Shown here: in pieces, positions 1-13,000 of the stretch
How the letters are laid out: every line of letters begins with the position of its first letter
Position numbering within the stretch: the stretch's first letter is position 1
DNA from: Hydractinia symbiolongicarpus
Taxonomy: Eukaryota > Cnidaria > Hydrozoa > Anthoathecata > Hydractiniidae
Length of the DNA stretch: 64,000 bases
Reading direction: 5' to 3'
NCBI RefSeq assembly: GCF_029227915.1
Contig: NC_079883.1
Coordinates: forward strand, 28,334,001 to 28,398,000
Program-made: the position numbers and the translations under genes
Notes under the pieces: model-generated
What the model saw: the letters and a program-made list of their open reading frames with translations, nothing else
What the model was told of the DNA's origin: nothing
Database searches by the model: none

Positions 1-1394
1 AGTAATAATAATTGAAAAGATTGTATATCGTATTTAAACAAAGTCCAGAGTTCTATCTCCCACACGACACAGCAGGCAATAAGTCAGCCCTGCCCTCGGT
101 TTTGTGAGAAGAGATGTTCTCTCTAACAATTGAGTCTCCTCTTCAGTTTTGCTTCATGTTGAACTGTGCCGGTGACAAGAATTTTTGAAGCATGTCACCA
201 GTGACTTCTGCGATATACAGCCTAACAATGCCCTAACCTAATGATTTAATTACGAAACATAAAAAGCCAGCTGGCAGTGAACTATTTAACTAATGGATTA
301 CACATCTGGAAGGAATGCCAAATTCCCATTTATCCAATCCCATTTGTCATCGTCATAGGAGATCGATGCTTGAAATTATGAGAGGTCCAGCTCTAATAAA
401 GGGTGAATGACGAAAGTTATTCCCAGCTGAAAAATTTTACTACAAAAAAAAATTGCCGACGCAATGCCGACGCGCAAATCAGTTGAAATGTATCTCACGT
501 CGGCAGTTTTTATTACGGACGTAAAAAAATTCTAATTTCAAGGGCTGCAACGTCTAATATTGTGGTAAGTTAATTCTGAAATGGACGGTGCCAGTATATA
601 CAACACGGCTTGGAGAAAACGACCCTGCCACAAAACAAACCCTAAAGAAACGACAAGACAGTGGTAATTTTTTAATTTTCGGATGCTCGTGGTGCAACAG
701 CTGCGGTACCATTATGGTAACTGATACTGCTAGCGCCCATTCATAAATACCGCCCAAGTAATCGCCCTAATATTAACAGAACCAGAAGGAGGACCTCCTC
801 CCCAGGTCCCAATGGCAGAAAGAGAAAAAGAGACTTTTAATTTTTCCATTTGTTTTTTTTATACCACTTGTTGTTATTTTAAGGTTGCAACATTAAACCC
901 TACTGTTTTGTTCCTTGATTGCAAGTAACATTATCGCTCAAATGCGCTAATAAATTTTATCAGTAATTTATAGGTATCGAACGGCGAATGTGACCGTTGG
1001 CAGCAAGAAAAGAGGGATGCTAGTTCATAATATGCAGGTATTTAAAAATTTAAAATTTAAAGAATTGATTACTTCGCTGATGGATCTGGAGTCGAGGTTG
1101 CTGACACGGATAGTAGTGAAATTAGGTTGACAGCGTACTTAGTGTATTTTCAATCCTGGTAATATAATACATTATTCATTGGTCATTGATACTCTGGTGT
1201 GAAAAGTGCGTTGTTGGCTTGAGAGAGACTTGAAATGAAATGTGGCATGATGTGGTTGCAGTGAAGCAGAATTAAGTAAAGCGATAGTAGTGTTAGAAAG
1301 TGGAGAAAATAGCAAAAACGAACTCACGAAATCTGCGTGAAAGGAGGAATGTATCTTAAAATAAGCAACGACTATAGGTTGGTGGACCGACTTT
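1..1394. other. Intergenic stretch, no gene recognised
   Basis: I see no convincing coding exon here. Several short open frames exist on the minus strand (for example 554-757 and 1172-1420), but none has a recognisable domain or well-supported splice borders. A short inverted repeat (AAAAATTGCCGACG near 447-461 and its complement near 503-517) could be a small foldback element. Confidence 0.4.
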
Positions 1395-1412
1395 TTTATT
1401 CTGCAGCTAGTA

Positions 1413-1641
1413 TCACGCATTACATATGCGAGGAATTAGTTCATCAATTCTCGGCCTAATGAGGCGGCTGACTGAACGAACCAATGTCTTTTCGAATGGT
1501 GACTGTCGGTTGTTCAAGAAATGTGACACAATTGCTTGAGCAACGGATGTAGAAATTGCCAAGGTCTGCTCTTGAAGCTTATCTTTTTGACTATTTTTTT
1601 TTAAACGCGAGAAACTTCGTCGCGGGCCGTTGGAATTCGGC
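1413..1641 (-). CDS. Possible terminal exon of an unknown gene
   Basis: An open stretch on the minus strand follows an acceptor-like sequence (CCCCATGTAG, near 1642-1651) and ends in TGA at 1413. An AATAAA hexamer lies about 13 bp further on (1395-1400, reverse strand). The encoded peptide is basic at its N-terminal side and then looks helical (VAQAIVSHFLNNRQSPFEK), ending ELIPRICNA. I do not recognise it and found no upstream exon that joins it. It could be a real 3' exon, a transposon fragment or chance. Confidence 0.22.
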
Positions 1642-1747
1642 ACTTGCATCTACATGGGGAATGCGCATTTTTATTACATTCCTAAGAGCACAGATATTTC
1701 TTACATTTAAACAAACAAAAACACATTAATTACCGTTCAAGATAAGG

Positions 1748-1753
1748 TTTATT
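1748..1753 (-). terminator. Poly(A) signal of the secreted-protein gene
   Basis: AATAAA on the minus strand, about 43 bp past the TAA stop at 1796. It fits cleavage roughly 15-25 bp further on. Confidence 0.7.
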
Positions 1754-1795
1754 TTACTTCAACGAAAGCAACAGTTACACACAATTCTATATATG

Positions 1796-3602
1796 TTATA
1801 AGTAATAAAAATCACATTGACAATCGTTAACCGTCATTTTTAACATATCAATTAAATAAAATGGCCGCTTCACAAAACATCTTAAGCCCATATTAAAAAT
1901 TCTTGATTCGTGCGAACAACCAGCTTGCCGATGACACACCAATTTGCGACAACTACAAGCTGTATCATCCTGGTTCGTACCATGCTGGCACGGAATTCCA
2001 TTTGCACCATACACTGTTGCAGTGTTCATCTCTTTTTTCTCGCCCACCCCATGAAGTTTTGTTGTCAACAGATAGCTCAGAAATGAGTTTTTGGAAGAAA
2101 TTTTATTTTTTCTCCCTGGTTTCATTTTGTGTAGATAATCGTAGTATATGTCAGCTCTCTTTACTGGTTGTTCAACGTCGCGATTATATTGCATCCAAGA
2201 CTCTTGATCATCTAAGTAAAAAGACAATTCAAAAAAATACAGCTACATAACTATACCGATTAATACTTTGACCTGCAGCAGAATGGACATTCGTTTTTAG
2301 AAAGGAGTTTTCTAGGAATATTTTAGGAGTGCTTTTGACAAAATTGGGACTTCAAATTCAAAAAACATAAATTGTAAATAGCTTTCCAAGATCGTAGTTG
2401 ACACAGTGGGGTTTTATTCTCGAGAATTAAGTGCCTTGAAATATTTCACACACATTAAATTTTGCGAAATAGTAAAAAAACCTCAAAATTCATAAAAAGA
2501 TCTTTGCAACAAAATTAGTTCCTCTAAAAGCACCAGAAGTGAGGGGAATATATTTTTATGACGTAGGAGGACCTACTATTATTGAATCTAAAGATTAGGC
2601 AAAAGTTTTTAAAATATTCCCCTGAATAATCTCCTAAAATGCGAAAAATGAACACACCAGCCTTGTTTTGGGTAACTTTAAACAAGACTAGGGTTCTTAT
2701 TTGTAAGTATTTAGATTTTTTATCACTTTTATATCATATATATTTGAGAGCAAAACTTTCGCAATAATTATGCTTTCACAAAAAAATCTGCGATTGCAAA
2801 ACTTTTGCGAACGAAGAAACGTGAAAATTCCTAGGGGTAAACTTTTGCGAACGAAGGAACGTGAAAATTCCTAGGGGTAAACTTTTGCGAACGAAGGAAC
2901 GTGAAAATTTCTAGGGGTAAACTTTTGCAAACGAAGGAACATGAAATTCCTAGGGGTAAACTTTTGCGGGCATGAAAAGGTAACATATTTTACATATTAC
3001 TTTAATGAATGTTTATTCTTTCACAAAAGCATTCATGTTAATCCCGATATGCATACTATAATCCTCTCCCTACTGCTGAAGATCTCAAGATAAGCTGACC
3101 AAAAATACGAAAAACAGACGTCATACAACTGTCATGGCCTGATAACTAAAACTGAAAACATTAGGTTTAGAAAATTTTCCCCATTCTTGGCTAATTTCCA
3201 GGTTTTTTCATGAGTGTATTCAATTTCCAGGAGTTTTAGGGGTTTTCTCCAAGAGTAGTGGTGGTCACCACGTAAGAGTAATTCTCATAATTTAAAATTC
3301 TCACTATCTCTAACATCAGACTTAAGATTTTTATTGTTTTTAGCGCTCAGTGACTGACATCTGTCAACATCACTTACGAAGAAGCATTCGAAGAAAAATC
3401 CTACAAATACATTTCCTACGAAATAATAACGTAAACATGACATTACGTTCTTCATCTTAGAGTCAAAATAGCGTACACCACCGCAGAAGATTAAACAAGG
3501 CATTTTTATACACTGCTGAGTCAAATATACAAAACACCTACCTCGTGCCCATGCTACATACGCTAGCAAAGCAACGATGAGTGTACCTTGTGTCGCAAAC
3601 AT
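1796..3602 (-). CDS. Secreted cysteine-rich protein / candidate peptide precursor
   Basis: Two exons: 3542-3602 and 1796-2211, joined by a 1.3-kb phase-1 intron (G|GTAGGT donor, TTTTTACTTAG acceptor). The product has 158 aa. Residues 1-19 (MFATQGTLIVALLAYVAWA) form a clear signal peptide, and the donor follows almost at once, as in many secreted-protein genes. In the mature part, a KR pair is followed by 13 residues (ADIYYDYLHKMKP) and then G-R-K, the usual layout of a dibasic-cleaved, C-terminally amidated peptide. The C-terminal half has eight cysteines spaced C-x10-C-x-C-x4-C-x5-C-x12-C-x18-C-x-C, ending CQCDFYYL, which suggests a disulfide-stabilised domain. I do not recognise the family. 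It may be a hormone or growth-factor-like precursor or another secreted effector. The gene model is well supported by TATA box, signal peptide, splice phase and poly(A) signal; the function is inference. Confidence 0.72.
2801..2970. repeat. 40-bp tandem repeat, about 4 copies
   Basis: Units start at 2801, 2841, 2881, 2921 and about 2960 (partial). The core reads ACTTTTGCGAACGAAGGAAC followed by GTGAAAATTCCTAGGGGTAA. Copies differ at a few positions. It lies inside the intron of the secreted-protein gene. Confidence 0.9.
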
Positions 3603-3640
3603 GTTGTATTATGTAAATGTGGATCTGGAACTGTAACCAG

Positions 3641-3649
3641 CTTTTATAG
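3641..3649 (-). promoter_or_regulatory. TATA box of the secreted-protein gene
   Basis: The minus strand reads GCTATAAAAG, a strong TATA consensus, about 40 bp upstream of the ATG at 3602-3600. It implies a transcription start near 3612-3620 and a very short 5' UTR. Such a focused promoter fits a highly cell-type-specific gene. Confidence 0.7.
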
Positions 3650-3843
3650 CGTTTTTCTTTTTTTCCATAGCGAATATAAAAACCCAAACCAATTTGCTTA
3701 CATATTTTTATATAAATAATTTATTTCTGTGGGATTGAGAAACTCTCATTTTTATTTCTTTGTTTCATTTCTCAAGGAACGGATGCTCCTTACAAAACAA
3801 ACAGTTGCAAAATTGAAAACAAAACAATAACGCCTTATACTTT

Positions 3844-3849
3844 TTTATT
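3844..3849 (-). terminator. Candidate poly(A) signal of BABAM2
   Basis: AATAAA on the minus strand about 170 bp past the BABAM2 stop (4017-4019) and about 190 bp before the TATA box of the next gene on that strand. It is the best-placed hexamer between the two genes. Confidence 0.5.
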
Positions 3850-4016
3850 TCATTTAAAATATATTGTATAACTTGATATAATAAAAGCAATATAGTTCCA
3901 ATTGCTCTTTTGGATAACTTAACAATATGACTTCAGTAATCTGGTAACAAGGTATTTCACATATGAGACAATATAGTGTTTTTCGTCTGCTCTCTTTGTT
4001 GTAAATTTTCCCGTGG

Positions 4017-7000
4017 TTATGAAAGCGAATTCTTTTTGAACTCTTGCAAGCTTTTATTCACCGATTCTCTAAAGAAAAGTACATTTGAAATCAGAAACCA
4101 CAAGTACAAATTCGATTTTTGGTGAAGGTAGGAACCTAGAAGGGTGTTGTCTCAAATATTGTTGATTCAAGGTTGTGGTTGTGATTTGATAATGAATCCG
4201 TCTAATAGAGGTCAATCATTTCAACAACTTATTTTCTGCTATTTTTATCTAAAATCCCTGCCAGTACAGATATGCTAGTAAACTAAGCATGTTGACGAAC
4301 CAAGCTTATTTTATTAGCATGCTCAGACTGTTTCTCGATCGTCTAGAAGGTGAAGTATTAATGACTCTATATTTCCTGGTTCTTTTGAATTTTGACATAT
4401 GGAAGTTTGATAGCCCCCATTAAAACAACTGAAGGTTGTATATTTTAAAAGGTTTACTACCACCTTAACATTGTAATCGTTTCACCAAGCTGAAATGAAG
4501 TTTGACTACCTCGATTTGAACAGCCATTAACTGTGAACGTTGCACTAACCTGATATAGGTGAGTATTTGCTCACTAGACATGTGTGGATCATGTGTACAA
4601 TCTTTCACTGACATGGTGTGAACATGGTTTGACATTTGGTAGATTGGTTGAAGTGCAATGGATGGCTCTTCATGAGGAAATTGTTCGCTTAACATCACTG
4701 TAAAAAGTAAAAATAAAAATCAACAATGTTGTTACAAACTAAGAAACTCAACTAAACTTGCCTATCACCACCGCGAACTCTCAAAGGACTCAAGGGCTCG
4801 AGGTGAAAAAAGTTTAAGATATCGAATAAGGTTGATAAACTATCTTGAAGAGTGATGTTAAGTGTCATTGTCAGGGGTATTAGCATATTTTTTTATTCCA
4901 TTAGTTTGGTAAAGTGTAAATTCTTAGAAATGGAATAAACAAGGCAATCAATTTGCCGCCTCACTTAACCCTAACCCTTGTATAAGTGTACAGTAAACGT
5001 ACATATTATACAGTAGTTTACTTAAACTCTGAATTTTTAAACAAGGATGGATAATTGTAATTTCTTATTCCACATTTTACCTTAAACTGACTTGTTTCTA
5101 TTTTTTCTGTCAATTAATTATGAAGTTTAATTAGACATTGGATATAAGCAAGACAATAGCTTATTCCGAATTTTCAAGGTCCGATTCGCAAATATAAATT
5201 TTTTTAATATTTTCATTCGCAAACAATTTTTCTCTAAGGGTATATATTTTCAGACGTTTTTTTTTCCTTTGACGTTGATTTTACGGGTAAAAAAATTAGG
5301 TAAATATGATTTTTCACGTTTGGATCATGTTAAATTAACAACAATCGCCTGGCTAGAAGGAAATCATGAACTTGAACCATTATCTTTACCCATGCCCTCA
5401 TAAACAATATCATATCAAATTGAATGTTTTAAAGTAAGTATAGAATTTATTTGTTATATTTGATATATGTTATATATTACTTCACATTACATTACCACGC
5501 TTAAAGGGTGTGGGTTCCGTACAACATATGAACAACAGCTACTCATCCTGTTTTACAAACACTATATAAAATTAGCCCTAATTAGATAAGTTTATTCTCA
5601 TGAGAAAACGAATATGCACTTATCAAATCATGAAGAAATATTGTAAACGTTACGCCTCTTAATTACCCTAATATGTAAAAGGTGTAATTAAACTATCAAC
5701 ACGTGTTTAAAGTGTAAAAAATTACTCCAAATTTAGCTTAGGTTTACTCCGTGAATTTTTATAGCTTTCTCCATGCAAAATAACATCAACAACATTCTAC
5801 AAATAACGTAATAGTGGGCGCTAAAACGGGCGGTAAAAGGGTGTTATTATCTCTTTTTTAAACAAATTTATTAACCCTTGAGACGCAATATATTTTGAAT
5901 ACACGTCTCAAAAACAACAACAAAACAGCAACACAGCATCACAAACTAAAGGTTGTATTAAACTCTCCAAACTTAATATGGCAATGCTATGCTCGCGCTA
6001 GATACCGAAACAACTGAACACAAAAAACAGTAGGCAGAAGAATAAAAAATATTTACCAATCAGAATGAAATGAAAGCCTTCTACTTCTAACAGAAAACTA
6101 GCTTCACAAAATGTTTCAGTGTCATATTCAATCACCGATCTACAAAAAAAGAAACATGAAATCGCACGCATTGGGTTAAGAAATATTTTACTAAAGCGTA
6201 AACAAAACTTTAGATTGTTTTACCAAATATTATCCCATGTTGACAAAATTCTTTGGACAACTCTATGTTTCTTAATTAAGTCTTTAGTTTATCATTACTC
6301 ACATATATAACACACCAGCAAACAACAAAACAAACAACAACAACGACAACAACAATAACATCAACAACAACAAACACATCAAACGCGAAGCCTAGTGGTT
6401 ATGGAGTTCGCTTCGTAATCACAAGGTCCGTCGTTTGGTTCGCTGCGCGAGCATGTTTAGCAAGTGCATTTAACACAGCTATCGGTCAGCTCATGCAATG
6501 TGAGGGAAATTGGGTAGGTATCTAATGTATACATTCAGAACACAGGACCCACATTGATAACAGTATTTTCAAGTGAAGTATATAATAACGTTAAAAGGAA
6601 TTTTCAGCATAACACGAATTAAATATTCAATTTACCAATCCGAAACAGTCTAAAATTTACTATCATGTCATAGTCGCATACAAATGAGAAATGCTGTGTC
6701 AACTCAATACGGAAATTCCCTAATTCCTTCGTGGGTCTTTTCTAAATTCCCTTATAAATCACTGATGTGTCAACAATACACTTACCCATTTAACTCGGAC
6801 AGCAGCAAGATGATTAGTGACTTTCTTCTTTCGTACCGCTCAATGACGTCACTTACCTGCATTTTACAAAAACACTTATGTATATAAACAAACAAAAACG
6901 AAAGTAAGATGATGAAATCCAACAAACTAAAAATATAAAAACTAAAAATATAAACACCATACTGTGTTTTCTAGGAGGTCAGATATTTTTTTAGTATATG

Positions 7001-10000
7001 ATACCAACGTTGAAGTTCCATATGGAGGTATTCTCAAGTTAGATATCCCACCCAACGCACTACAAAAGAAAAACAACTAAACTCCCTTTTACATGATCCA
7101 AATGATGAGATAGATCAATCAGTGGAATTTAACACAGCATACGCAAAAAAAAAACTGACAGTAAAATGTATATAATACTTTGCTATAACATGGTGGTCGC
7201 CATTCTTTTTTAGAGTCAAATTTGAAGAGATTTGAGAACTTTTGTTGAGAATTTTCAAGCATTTTTGAGGTGACAGTATTTGTATAAAAAAATTTAAGAG
7301 ATTTTAAAACATTTTCAGATTTTTCAATGGAAGTTGAAAACACTTGACATTTTAAAAGTAACGCCACAAATTAATTCTGTACCCGTGTAGTATTGCATTT
7401 GAAAATACAAAGATGTGGCAAAAAAACAGTTTTTTAAGGAAAATTGAGATTCAAGGAGAAAGTTGTTTTCCTTGTGGAGAAGTTTTGGGGCGAATTTTTA
7501 ACATTAGAGAGCTTTAGGGACTTTTTTTCAAAATTGAGGAAAATTGAGGAGTTTTAAGGACGCGTGGTAACTCCGAATCACTTTACAATATTCACATGGA
7601 GATTTAACCAACATCACAAGGAACAACCACTAAAAAACCTATACACATATCCACAAAATGTGATTGTTGTTTTTGGGTCAAAGAATGACTCACATTTCAA
7701 CTGCTGGAGATAGTTCCAACACAGGTTTAATTGTTGACAAGTTTGGTGGCTCAAACACAAACGAAAGACAACAACAATTATCACCAACATTTTTCTAAAA
7801 ACAATTGATACTAAAAGATTAATACGTTACGTCAAATTTGCAGCTGATTAAAACCGGTACCAATGCATCTGTAATTTGTTTTGTTAAGGAGGGCTTAGGG
7901 TCAAAAAGAGAGGGTGCTAAATAACATTTTGTTTCGCTAAAGACTTCTTAAAAGGGGAGCTAAATAAAAGTTTTTATGACATTATATACCTTATCATAAA
8001 AATTATATACCAGAAAATTGTATCACCTTGTCATTGACCAAAGTCTACTATTGTTATGTTCACATAGGACACAAATCAATTTAAATCAATAAAAATAAAC
8101 TAAAAGCACAGACAATAGAACGAAAAAGTTATCAAAGCTTTTGTCAAACATTAAACTTACTGGCTGTAAATAAGGAGGTAGTTTTGAAAAATTAACATCC
8201 AGGGATATCATCAATTTAATGACGTCATTAAAGGTCTAAAAAAGATTCCACTCCATAACATTAAAAAGAAAATACCCCAATTGGAATGAAAACTAAATCT
8301 GGTTTACTCACCCCAGGCCCATTCTTAAGGATATCAATTTCACATCTTGATCCAAATTTGGTAGTTTTCATGAATTCTTCAAATGAATTTTTTACTTGTG
8401 GATATTCTAATATTGCAGAGCGTTGATGTTTCAAATAAGCTTCAAAAAGGTCAGTTATTAAAGCGACAAGACATTCATCAGATCTCGTGTTCCAAGCGGT
8501 AAACCCCTAAAAAGTCAAATTAAAAAAAATTTCAATCAAATACAGTTACATGGATGACATTTTACGTGATATGAAGCAAACGGAGATTGATGACAAGCTG
8601 AACGAAATAAACGAATTTCATCCCAATCTCAAATTCACCATCGAACATAAAATGGACGCTATTTTACAATTTCTAGACATGAGAATCACGAGAAACAATG
8701 GCTGTTTATCTTCTTCGTGGTATATCAAATCCACAGGCACGGGTTTGACGATGAACTACCATGCGTTGGCCCCAGTACTTTATAAAAGGTAAGCTAATTC
8801 TGGATTGATATAGAGAATCTTCTATGCTTGTGTTTCCTAAAAAATCTTTGATACTGGCTTGAAAAAAGCCAAGAAGTTACTCGAGAATAACCAATATCCG
8901 CCATCTTTCTTTGAGCCTTTTATAGAAAAAACATTGAGTAAAATTCTCGATACAAATGATAAACCAACAGATAATAAAGATGATGAAGTACCGGAGAAAT
9001 GATTTTCATCCAGTATAGAGGTATAGAGTATAGAGTATAAAGTATATACAGTATAGAGTGACAGACAAATTTAAAGGTGTGTTGAAACGTTTGGAAGTTC
9101 CGCGCAAATTTGTGGCAATCATCAAAAAGACAAAAGCGTGTTTACCTTCCTTGAAACAACCCGTAGAAAAAATTCTGAAAAGCAATGTAGTATATCAAAT
9201 TTCGTATTCACGATGCGCATCGTGCTATGTCGGAATCTGAACTCAAAGGACGAGTATAGAAGCCGTACATTAACAACAAAAATTTAATATGCTTTTTTTC
9301 GTGCCCCTTTGGGAGTTTTAACTTTTTACGATTTCCCAATTTTTTACAGATTTTTTTAGTGTGGTTATAATACGATTATGTGTGGGATGTTTGTAATATA
9401 GAGCTTTTTACAACGGTTTTAACTCTTTTATCTTGTTTTTAAACCTGATGATGACAATTTAATTTTCGAAATATATTGTCTACAAAATAAATACATTATT
9501 GGTCCACTATATGTGATAATGTTGATTACCATAATGTTTTTACGGAAAATACAGTTGAGTTACAAGGATTGCTTGTGATGCTAAAATGCCATATATTATT
9601 ACCAGAAAATTTCCTAATTTGACGGGCTGGTTAGAAATAATGATTTTAAAAAAAAATTAATCAATTATAAAAATTATAGAGCCTGAATGCATGTTAATAA
9701 TTAGGGGAAAAATTTATATTTAAAAAGCTCGAAACATGATAACAGACACATCCTAAAGTTTTACATCCATAGAGCTGCTAGGCTAAAAGTTGACAGTTCT
9801 TTTGTTTTTTACAAGCTGCACGTTAATCATTAGGGGAAAATGAAATATAATAGATTTTAAGCACGCAAGGAAAATTAGAGGGCGCGTTAAATGTTTGAGA
9901 TTCTCACGATTTATAATAAAAAAATATTATACAGTTAAATAAACACAATATTATGGGGTTTGGTTAGCGCCAATCTAAGAAAAAAATATTAAACTCCAAT

Positions 10001-13000
10001 TTTGAAAGATGTGCAATACTCAAGGATTACAACCTATGCAAAGAGTACACGAAAATTTAAATATGCAAAAAAAAGGTGCGTAAAATTTAAACCTGCATAA
10101 AAAGTTTCATAAATTAAATTTAGGTGAGTTTTTGTTTTTATTTTTTATGTAGAATTGTAAAATTCAACTTCGTTCTGAATTCCAATGAGAACAATATTCT
10201 AAGTTTGTTTTCTAACTATGAATATTTCCTAGCATGGTTTGTGTTTGAATCCACATTTTAAATACAGTATGTAGTCTCTGAATGTAGTAACCATGCAACA
10301 TACTTTCATACATGCAAAATTTACGATGTAACTAAAATAGTAATATAATAGTATAAAAAATAATAAAATAGTAATTTTATAATTGGGTTTTTCCCTGTTT
10401 TGAAGCCGTTACAACGATTACTCATACATGACACAATGTGACAGTTTATCATTTGGTCTCATAACAAATGTCTTTATGAATACATTTTGGCTACATCAAC
10501 TTGTCGGTTGTGGCATGCTCTCTACTATAAGAAGGCTTTACAAGGTCCATATTTAAAAACTAGTAAACCTAACTACCAGAAAAAACAAGTTAATTTTATG
10601 AAAAGCTTGGAAAGTTGTGAACATTTAATATAAATTTTAATATTTAGTTACTATAATTATTCTCGATAACAACAATTAAATTCGATAGAGCTACTCGATG
10701 ACGTCATAATTTTGCATCATTCTAAACTGGAGAACGAATAAAGATTTTTTAATAGGATTCCTAGATATAACTTTAAAGGTCTTTCTGAACTTGTTTTCTC
10801 ACAGTAGGTAAGTTTTAATCCCCCTCCTAACCATATGCTTATGACATATATTTTGGAAAGGGAAAGAACAAAAAAAAAGCAGTTTTTACTCAAAATGTTT
10901 AGGTAATAAGGGAAATAAAAAAAATTACTTTTATTGAATTTCCGCGCCCAAAGGCGTAGGAAATTCTTTAAAACCGTCGTTTTTTACTTTCGGAGCATTT
11001 TTTGAGAAAAAATCGACCCTGGGATTTCACTTTCCTCCGTCACAGATGTAAACTTCGTACCCAAGCTCCTTAACTATTAGGAATTCATCTAAATGACGTT
11101 TCAGGACAAAATTGGTATTTGTTTTCGACAAAATTTGGCACAGTTAACAAAAAAAGTATGCTGAACATAATGGTGACATAATTATTTTGATTTTTGTCAC
11201 CTAAATGTCATTTTAGGCCATAATTGGTCCAAAAATTAGAACTACTTTATTTTCAACAAAATTTGGCACAGTTAACAAATAAAGTATGCTGAACATGATG
11301 GTGACATCAAAATTTTGATTTCTTGTTACCTAATTGTCATTTCAGGCCAAAATTGGTCCAAAAATTAAAACTACATTATTTTTGACAAAAATTGGCACAT
11401 TTAATAAAAAAAGTATGCTGGAAATGATGGTCACATCAAAATTTTTATTTTTTGTCAACTAAATACCGTTTAAGACCATAAACGTTTCAATCGCAAGACT
11501 TTCAACTATGAATAATAGACTGTATTTTTTATTACGACACGTTTCGTTTTGTTTGCAGTTGTTGTAAGATATAATGTCACTGGTGTGCTTTATTTTCGGA
11601 GCTTCATGCACCAAACCTCTTCGAATGTTTAGCACAATAACACTACGAATTAGCAGGTTTTCATCAAATATTTTGGTAGCGAGCGGAAATTCTTAGAGCC
11701 CCCAGGGCTTCTTGTTTTTTTTCATTTTAGGTTTCACGGAGCAATATTTGCTAAATATAAACACTGTAGAAATAATGTTAATTCTAAATTTAATAAAAAT
11801 GGAAAACATTTCCCAGTAAAGAAACAAGTATGCTTATTGTGAATTTTCTTGCAAACAAAGAAATGATAACATTCTACATCCTCATTTAAACATTTTATCT
11901 TGGAAATTTTCCTAAAATCGAAACTGAGATAATAAAAAAGTTTCAATTTACAAAAAAATGTAATTTTTTATGCAAAAAAACACAACTTATAAAGACAAAC
12001 AAATGATGTCATTTAATGTAACTGATCCCTATCACAAAATAAAACAAATCAAAGAGAAAGTAAAAAAAAGTTAAAAGCATCATAAATCCTATAAGTAAAC
12101 CAATCTGTGTTGTTACAACAAACAAGTATTTTCGGTGAATTTTTCTTCCTGGAACTTCCCTGCAACATACAATACAATATTCTTATATGGTAATCTTTAG
12201 CAACAAAATAAACAATTTTTTTACCCACAATGAGAAAGTGTGTATATATACAGATGTTTGGGCAGAATGTTTGTAAGAGTGAGCAGAAATAGGAAATAGA
12301 AGTAAGCACAGCAAACTAACTTCATTTCATTTGGTTTGATATAATGGCTACTTCTAGGTAAGTGAATACCTTTAATTTTTGTAAGAAATTTGTTGAAAAT
12401 AAAAATTAATTTTAGCGAGAACTAATTTACGCGAAGTTGCTAGTCCTGAAACTCCACAAGAATTATATTGTGCAAAAATAGAAATAAATTTCATGATATT
12501 GTGTGTCTTTTATAGCACAAAATAAAGACTGTTGAAGTTAAAATTCATCTCATATTTTTCTTATCACATCACTAATCCTTTTTATTTAGAATTGACCTAT
12601 TATCGCAAGATAAAGAATTAATAGTTGACACGATTTTCCTAGGTTTGTTGTTTATGTGTAAATTGTAAATTCAGAAACAAAACAAAATTAAAATAATAAC
12701 ACTTGTCTTAATAATCGGGACAGTTTGTTATATTTTAGAAGTGATTATATGTTTAGATGAAACAGGACCACCATTGCAAGTACATAAAACTGCTATTAAC
12801 CATGGCTACAACAGAGCAAAGCATGCACCGCCTGAAGGTTAGTTTGTACAGTTCTTTTAATTAGAAATATTTGATACAATGATCAAGTTTTTGTAGGGTC
12901 AGATGGCAATAAGCATTCAGAATAAATTTTTTTATTACAAAAGTTTTAGAGCCAAAGCCCTAACAACATTATAACTTTGTGTTGATTTAAGTTTTTTTGT

